From contig PFOG01000199.1 in NCBI GenBank assembly GCA_002792395.1, forward strand, positions 1 through 7,646: 7,646 nt of DNA, given 5' to 3'. The stretch comes from Candidatus Portnoybacteria bacterium CG_4_10_14_0_2_um_filter_44_20 (lineage in GTDB: Bacteria > Patescibacteriota > Minisyncoccia > Portnoybacterales > GCA-002795985). The notes below the pieces were generated by a model. The model was not told where the DNA came from. It saw nothing but the letters and a program-made list of their open reading frames with translations, and searched no databases. The position numbers were made by a program, and so were the translations under genes. The stretch's first letter is position 1. The number at the start of each line of letters is the position of its first letter. Shown here in pieces: positions 5,329-7,646 of the stretch.

Positions 5329-5337
5329 TTATCCACA
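5329..5337 (+). promoter_or_regulatory. Consensus DnaA-box sequence
   Basis: TTATCCACA matches the classical high-affinity DnaA box exactly. It is a single copy 2 bases after the perfect palindrome. I saw no cluster of further boxes, so it is more likely a regulatory or titration site, or chance, than an origin. Confidence 0.4.
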
Positions 5338-5371
5338 GAAGGCGTGGCGTGTTATTGAAATTGTGTCTGTC

Positions 5372-5400
5372 TTGAAGCAGTATTTTTAAAGTGGTATTAT
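5372..5400 (+). promoter_or_regulatory. Extended -10 promoter
   Basis: TTGAAG (5372-5377), a 17-base spacer and TATTAT (5395-5400), preceded by TGG (extended -10). The predicted start at about 5407 coincides with the ATG at 5408, giving a leaderless message. It probably also serves the downstream transposase. Confidence 0.6.
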
Positions 5401-5407
5401 TTAATTG

Positions 5408-5521
5408 ATGGCGGGTCAATTTGTCAAGGGCGGGGTTGCTGAAGAGAGAATGCAAATAGCAAAATTATGGCAGACCAATAACAGAATCTTTGGATGTCCG
5501 ACGTCCGACGTCCAAAATTAA
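5408..5521 (+). CDS. 37-residue leaderless ORF, possibly truncated by the repeat
   Basis: The small ORF starts exactly where the promoter at 5372-5400 predicts the transcript start, so it would be translated as a leaderless mRNA. The product begins MAGQFVKGGVAEERMQIAKL, continues WQTNNRIFG and ends CPTSDVQN. Roughly the last ten residues come from repeat copy 1 (5485-5520), and the stop lies immediately after it. I do not recognise it. It may be the 5' end of a gene cut off when the palindrome/transposase unit arrived, or a leader peptide ahead of the transposase. The downstream transposase start at 5529 lies 7 bases after its stop, compatible with translational coupling. The evidence is positional only. 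Confidence 0.4.
   Translation: MAGQFVKGGVAEERMQIAKLWQTNNRIFGCPTSDVQN
5485..5520 (+). repeat. GACGTCC palindromic repeat, copy 1 (three heptamers)
   Basis: AATCTTTGGATGTCC, then GACGTCC twice, then AAAATTA. There are three tandem heptamers (GATGTCC, GACGTCC, GACGTCC), one more than in the other copies. The flanks AATCTTTGGA and CCAAAATTA are identical to those of copy 4. It lies in front of the transposase. Confidence 0.85.
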
Positions 5522-5528
5522 AGACAAT

Positions 5529-6206
5529 ATGCAAATAGTTCACACAGTAAATAGGGGGGTGGATAAAAGAAAGATATTTATGGACGGTAAGGATTATATC
5601 CGTTTTATCCATGATATGTTTGAGTTTAACGACGTGGAACCAGTTCAAGTCAATGTGAATTATTATTTTCAAAAATCTTTGGACGTCCGACGTCCAAAGC
5701 AGGAGCGGCAGAAGCCGAGAAAATTATTGGTAGATATTTTAGCTTTCTGTCTTATGCCTAACCATTACCATTTGTTGCTTTCACCGCGAGTCGAAAGCGG
5801 AGTAGCGCTCTTTATGAAAAAATTAAACGGAGGATATGCAAAATATTTCAATGAGAGATATGAAAGAAGCGGCGCTTTGTTTCAGGGTAGGTACAAAAGA
5901 GTCATAATAAAAAACGAAGCGCATTTTATTCACCTACCTTACTATATCCATTTTAATCCGCTGGATCTATTTACGCCAAGCTGGAGAGAGCGTGAAATAA
6001 AAGACTATAAAAAAGCCTTGAGATTTTTGGAGCAGTATCGTTGGTCAAGTCACTTGGATTATCTTGGGAAGAAAAATTTTCCGTCTGTAACACAACGCGG
6101 ATTTCTTCTGGAATTTTTTGGCGGATCGGAAAAATACAAAAAGAACATAAAGGGATGGCTAAAAGATTTAGATACGCCCCTTACAAAAGATTGGGTTTTA
6201 GAGTAA
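5529..6206 (+). CDS. REP-associated Y1 (HUH) transposase, RAYT
   Basis: A 225-residue single-strand transposase of the Y1/IS200-like RAYT group, which nicks and joins at hairpin-forming repeats through a tyrosine. Residues 1-16 give MQIVHTVNRGVDKRKI, as at the start of the family. The metal-binding HUH motif is MPNHYHLLL (His79 and His81), and the tyrosine lies in KLNGGYAKYFNERY (Tyr103 or Tyr106). SGALFQGRYKR and LPYYIHFNPL follow, all family signatures. I chose ATG at 5529. An in-frame TTG at 5490 would add 13 residues encoded entirely by the repeat, and no Shine-Dalgarno supports either start. The gene carries repeat copy 2 in frame at codons 50-57 (SLDVRRPK), in the variable linker before the HUH motif. 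Copies 1 and 3 flank it. The motifs look intact, so it may be active. Confidence 0.92.
   Translation: MQIVHTVNRGVDKRKIFMDGKDYIRFIHDMFEFNDVEPVQVNVNYYFQKSLDVRRPKQERQKPRKLLVDILAFCLMPNHYHLLLSPRVESGVALFMKKLNGGYAKYFNERYERSGALFQGRYKRVIIKNEAHFIHLPYYIHFNPLDLFTPSWREREIKDYKKALRFLEQYRWSSHLDYLGKKNFPSVTQRGFLLEFFGGSEKYKKNIKGWLKDLDTPLTKDWVLE
5674..5704 (+). repeat. GACGTCC palindromic repeat, copy 2 (inside the transposase)
   Basis: The best palindrome of the set: TTTGGACGTC (5678-5687), a single C, and GACGTCCAAA (5689-5698) are perfect inverted arms. It is preceded by AATC and followed by GCAGGA. It lies in frame in the transposase and encodes LDVRRPK. Confidence 0.9.
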
Positions 6207-6213
6207 TATTTCA

Positions 6214-6236
6214 GACGTCCGACGTCCAAAGCAGGA
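6214..6236 (+). repeat. GACGTCC palindromic repeat, copy 3 (behind the transposase)
   Basis: GACGTCC twice, then AAAGCAGGA, sharing the right flank AAAGCAGGA with copy 2. The left arm is shortened (TTCAGACG instead of TTTGGACG). It lies 8 bases after the transposase stop and borders the broken GIY-YIG gene. Confidence 0.85.
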
Positions 6237-6239
6237 TTA

Positions 6240-6406
6240 CATAATGAAGGCAAGGTGATTGCCACAAAATTTAGAAGACCCCTCATGCTTGTTTATTACG
6301 AAGCATATTTGATAAACGAGATGCTTTTACGAGAGAGAAATGGCTTAAAACAGGTTGGGGTAGAAACTACATTAAAAAAACTTTGAAGTATTCATTGGGA
6401 GCATGA
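6240..6406 (+). pseudogene. GIY-YIG protein remnant: C-terminal half, frameshifted
   Basis: This is the C-terminal half of a second GIY-YIG protein. From 6240 the frame gives HNEGKVIATKFRRPLML, then VYYEAYLINE. The family sequence then shifts frame at about 6318-6322 and continues DAFTREKWLKTGWGRNYIKK, then TLKYSLGA, ending at TGA 6404-6406. It aligns with HNKGKIISTKLRTPFKL, YEAYL and FLKTGWGKNWIKR of the intact gene at 1857-2117. The N-terminal half with the GIY and YIG strands is missing. The remnant begins right after repeat copy 3, so the transposase/repeat unit or a rearrangement at it replaced the N-terminal half. The missing half is not found on the other side of the transposase. The stop overlaps the ATG of the glycine-rich gene by two bases. 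Confidence 0.88.
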
Positions 6407-7646
6407 AATCTATTTATAAAATATCAAAATTCATATTGATTTTTAGCATTATTCTTGCTTGGACATTCAATTTCCCGCCGGCACCATTTCTAAAAAATTT
6501 TGGCGGGCAAGGTTGGCCGCAGATTAATCTTTGGATGTCCGACGTCCAAAATTACAATTTCCCGCCGGAGGTTCAGGAAGCGCGGGCGGCCACCGACACA
6601 TATACCAGAGCTTCAGGCACTAACGCCGACGGTTACGGCAGTTGGGTGGTTCCCGCGGGAGTAACTTCCGCTATTGTGGCCTGCTGGGGCGGCGGAGGCG
6701 GAGGCGGAGACGGACTTAGTGGAGATGGAGGAGGAGGAGCCGGAGGGGGAGCGTTCGCGTCATCCACCATAACCTCTTTAGTTGAGGGAACCCAATACAC
6801 GATATATATCGGCGCCGGAGGGGGCAGGGCGACCGCAGACGGAGGCACCGGCGTGGACGGCGAAAATTCAAGTTTTGCTACAACAACGGTTGTCGCGGCC
6901 GGCGGCAAGGGCGGTCCCGGAGGGCTAGTGGGCGGCGGAGCAGGGGGCACTATTGCAGATTCAACCGGGCAGACGGAATACGCCGGCGGCAGCGGAGGCG
7001 CGGGTGTTGACGCGGCAGATAAAGGAGGCGGCGGAGGAGGAGCAGGAGGCCCGCATGGCGCCGGAGGGGACGGATTAGACGCCGGAGGAGCGGGAGGAGC
7101 GGGAGACGCCGGCTCTGGCGGAGCCGGAGGCGCCGGCGGCGCGCCAAACCCCGGAGCCGACCATGCAAACGGCGGCGGAGGAGGAGGTGGAGGAGGAAAC
7201 GGCACGGCCGGAGGCGACGCAGGCGCTCCGGGCGGCGGAGGAGGAGGTGGAGAGGTTAACTACGGGTCCACTGACGGCGACGGAGCCGGCGGCCAATGCA
7301 CAGTAACTTATACGGTTCCTGTTTCCGTCACTCTTGACCAGACAACTTTTTCTTACGGAACAATGAATGACAACACCGCTTCCAGCACGCTGACATTATG
7401 GAGCGAGGCGGGGATTATCGCCACTAATGGCGATGCCATTGCGGATTTTTATATCTACGGAGCCGACACCGCCAACTGGACATTAGACTCGGCAACTTCC
7501 ACCCAGAACTATTACACGCATAAATTCTGCAATGAAACCGATAATAATTGTTTAGCGTCGGGGCCTTACGGAGCCGATTTCACCGCCCTTGCAACCAGCA
7601 CCCAATTACTTAAAGGAAGTGTGGCAGCCTCCGGACAAGTCGCTTT
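6403..7646 (+). CDS. Glycine-rich secreted/surface protein, partial (3' end beyond window)
   Basis: The frame opens at ATG 6403 and has no stop to the window end (414 codons). Residues 1-22 form a Lys-containing start plus a hydrophobic segment. A leader region follows with GWPQI (37-41) and FPPEVQEARA (53-62), then a plausible signal-peptidase site ARA|A at 62/63, so the protein is probably exported. SWVVPAGVTSAIVACWGGGG (about 80-99) opens a glycine-rich domain to about 298. It resembles the Gly-rich domains of phage tail-fibre tips and adhesins (tryptophan start, long Gly runs, AAGGKGG). From Cys299 on comes a beta-sandwich-like Thr/Ser/Asn-rich region of CPR surface-protein type. The Gly part is GC-rich (GGA/GGC codons) against AT-rich surroundings. 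Repeat copy 4 lies in frame in the leader (LWMSDVQN). There is no clear Shine-Dalgarno. Likely roles are attachment or surface display; this is inference. Confidence 0.88.
   Translation, partial: MKSIYKISKFILIFSIILAWTFNFPPAPFLKNFGGQGWPQINLWMSDVQNYNFPPEVQEARAATDTYTRASGTNADGYGSWVVPAGVTSAIVACWGGGGGGGDGLSGDGGGGAGGGAFASSTITSLVEGTQYTIYIGAGGGRATADGGTGVDGENSSFATTTVVAAGGKGGPGGLVGGGAGGTIADSTGQTEYAGGSGGAGVDAADKGGGGGGAGGPHGAGGDGLDAGGAGGAGDAGSGGAGGAGGAPNPGADHANGGGGGGGGGNGTAGGDAGAPGGGGGGGEVNYGSTDGDGAGGQCTVTYTVPVSVTLDQTTFSYGTMNDNTASSTLTLWSEAGIIATNGDAIADFYIYGADTANWTLDSATSTQNYYTHKFCNETDNNCLASGPYGADFTALATSTQLLKGSVAASGQVA
6468..6481 (+). repeat. 14-base direct repeat, left copy
   Basis: CAATTTCCCGCCGG is repeated exactly at 6555-6568, 87 bases (29 codons) apart. 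It encodes NFPP in both places and brackets the segment holding repeat copy 4. Confidence 0.75.
6526..6554 (+). repeat. GACGTCC palindromic repeat, copy 4 (inside the glycine-rich gene)
   Basis: AATCTTTGGATGTCC, then GACGTCC, then AAAATTA, identical to copy 1 apart from one heptamer fewer. It lies in frame in the leader of the surface protein, so the reading frame tolerates it. Confidence 0.88.
6555..6568 (+). repeat. 14-base direct repeat, right copy
   Basis: The second CAATTTCCCGCCGG, immediately after repeat copy 4. With the left copy it brackets an 87-base in-frame segment. Confidence 0.75.

Noticed and set aside
5329..5337. Replication origin
   Set aside because: Only one DnaA box is seen, without a box cluster, a dnaA/dnaN neighbourhood or a clear AT-rich unwinding element.
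5485..6554. CRISPR array
   Set aside because: Repeat spacing is irregular (about 190, 540 and 310 bases), repeats lie inside genes, and no cas gene is present.
6633..7205. Minus-strand proline-rich open frame opposite the glycine-rich gene
   Set aside because: It is the antisense shadow of GGN codons. The plus frame has a leader, a signal-peptidase site and a coherent domain order.

Overview
The window looks like a fragment of a Candidate Phyla Radiation (Patescibacteria, probably parcubacterial-type) genome. This is an inference from gene content: a short helical protein of a type I associate with these bacteria, a small GIY-YIG protein, a REP-associated Y1 transposase of the short NRGVDKRKIF type, and a huge glycine-rich surface protein whose leader carries the GWPQI / FPPEVQEARA signature. 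Several genes lack a Shine-Dalgarno. TGA serves as a stop (for example at the end of the 3654-4541 gene), so the recoded Gracilibacteria-type code does not apply. No 16S rRNA or other phylogenetic marker is present apart from ribosomal protein bL28, so the placement is tentative.

Left part (1-1850). A frameshifted IS30-family transposase runs off the left edge. A hairpin-rich inverted repeat lies upstream of it, followed by a divergent helical protein gene (908-1456). Next come about 320 bases of palindrome-rich, probably non-coding DNA. That stretch ends in a duplicated 3' half of tRNA-Pro, interrupted by a 30-base palindrome, next to the intact tRNA-Pro(GGG) gene on the minus strand.

Middle (1848-3471). 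A GIY-YIG gene sits between 23-base outward-pointing inverted repeats. The bL28 gene (rpmB) follows on the minus strand with its terminator, then a large AT-rich inverted repeat. On the plus strand are a site-2-protease-like M50 metalloprotease and a 36-residue membrane microprotein that ends at a terminator.

Centre right (3476-5300). A roughly 100-base element with 14-base inverted ends precedes a plausible promoter and a two-gene unit of unrecognised soluble proteins (3654-4541 and 4609-5241). The unit is closed by a clear intrinsic terminator.

Right part (5300-7646). A perfect palindrome and a consensus DnaA box are followed by a strong extended -10 promoter, a tiny leaderless ORF, and a Y1 transposase (RAYT). 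Four copies of a GACGTCC-based palindromic repeat lie in front of, inside and behind the transposase, and inside the leader of the next gene. Behind the transposase is the C-terminal half of a second, broken GIY-YIG gene. Its stop overlaps the start of an open glycine-rich secreted or surface protein that continues past the window edge. The most interesting theme is this RAYT with its palindromic repeat spreading through coding sequence, together with other palindrome classes, one of which sits inside a duplicated tRNA fragment.
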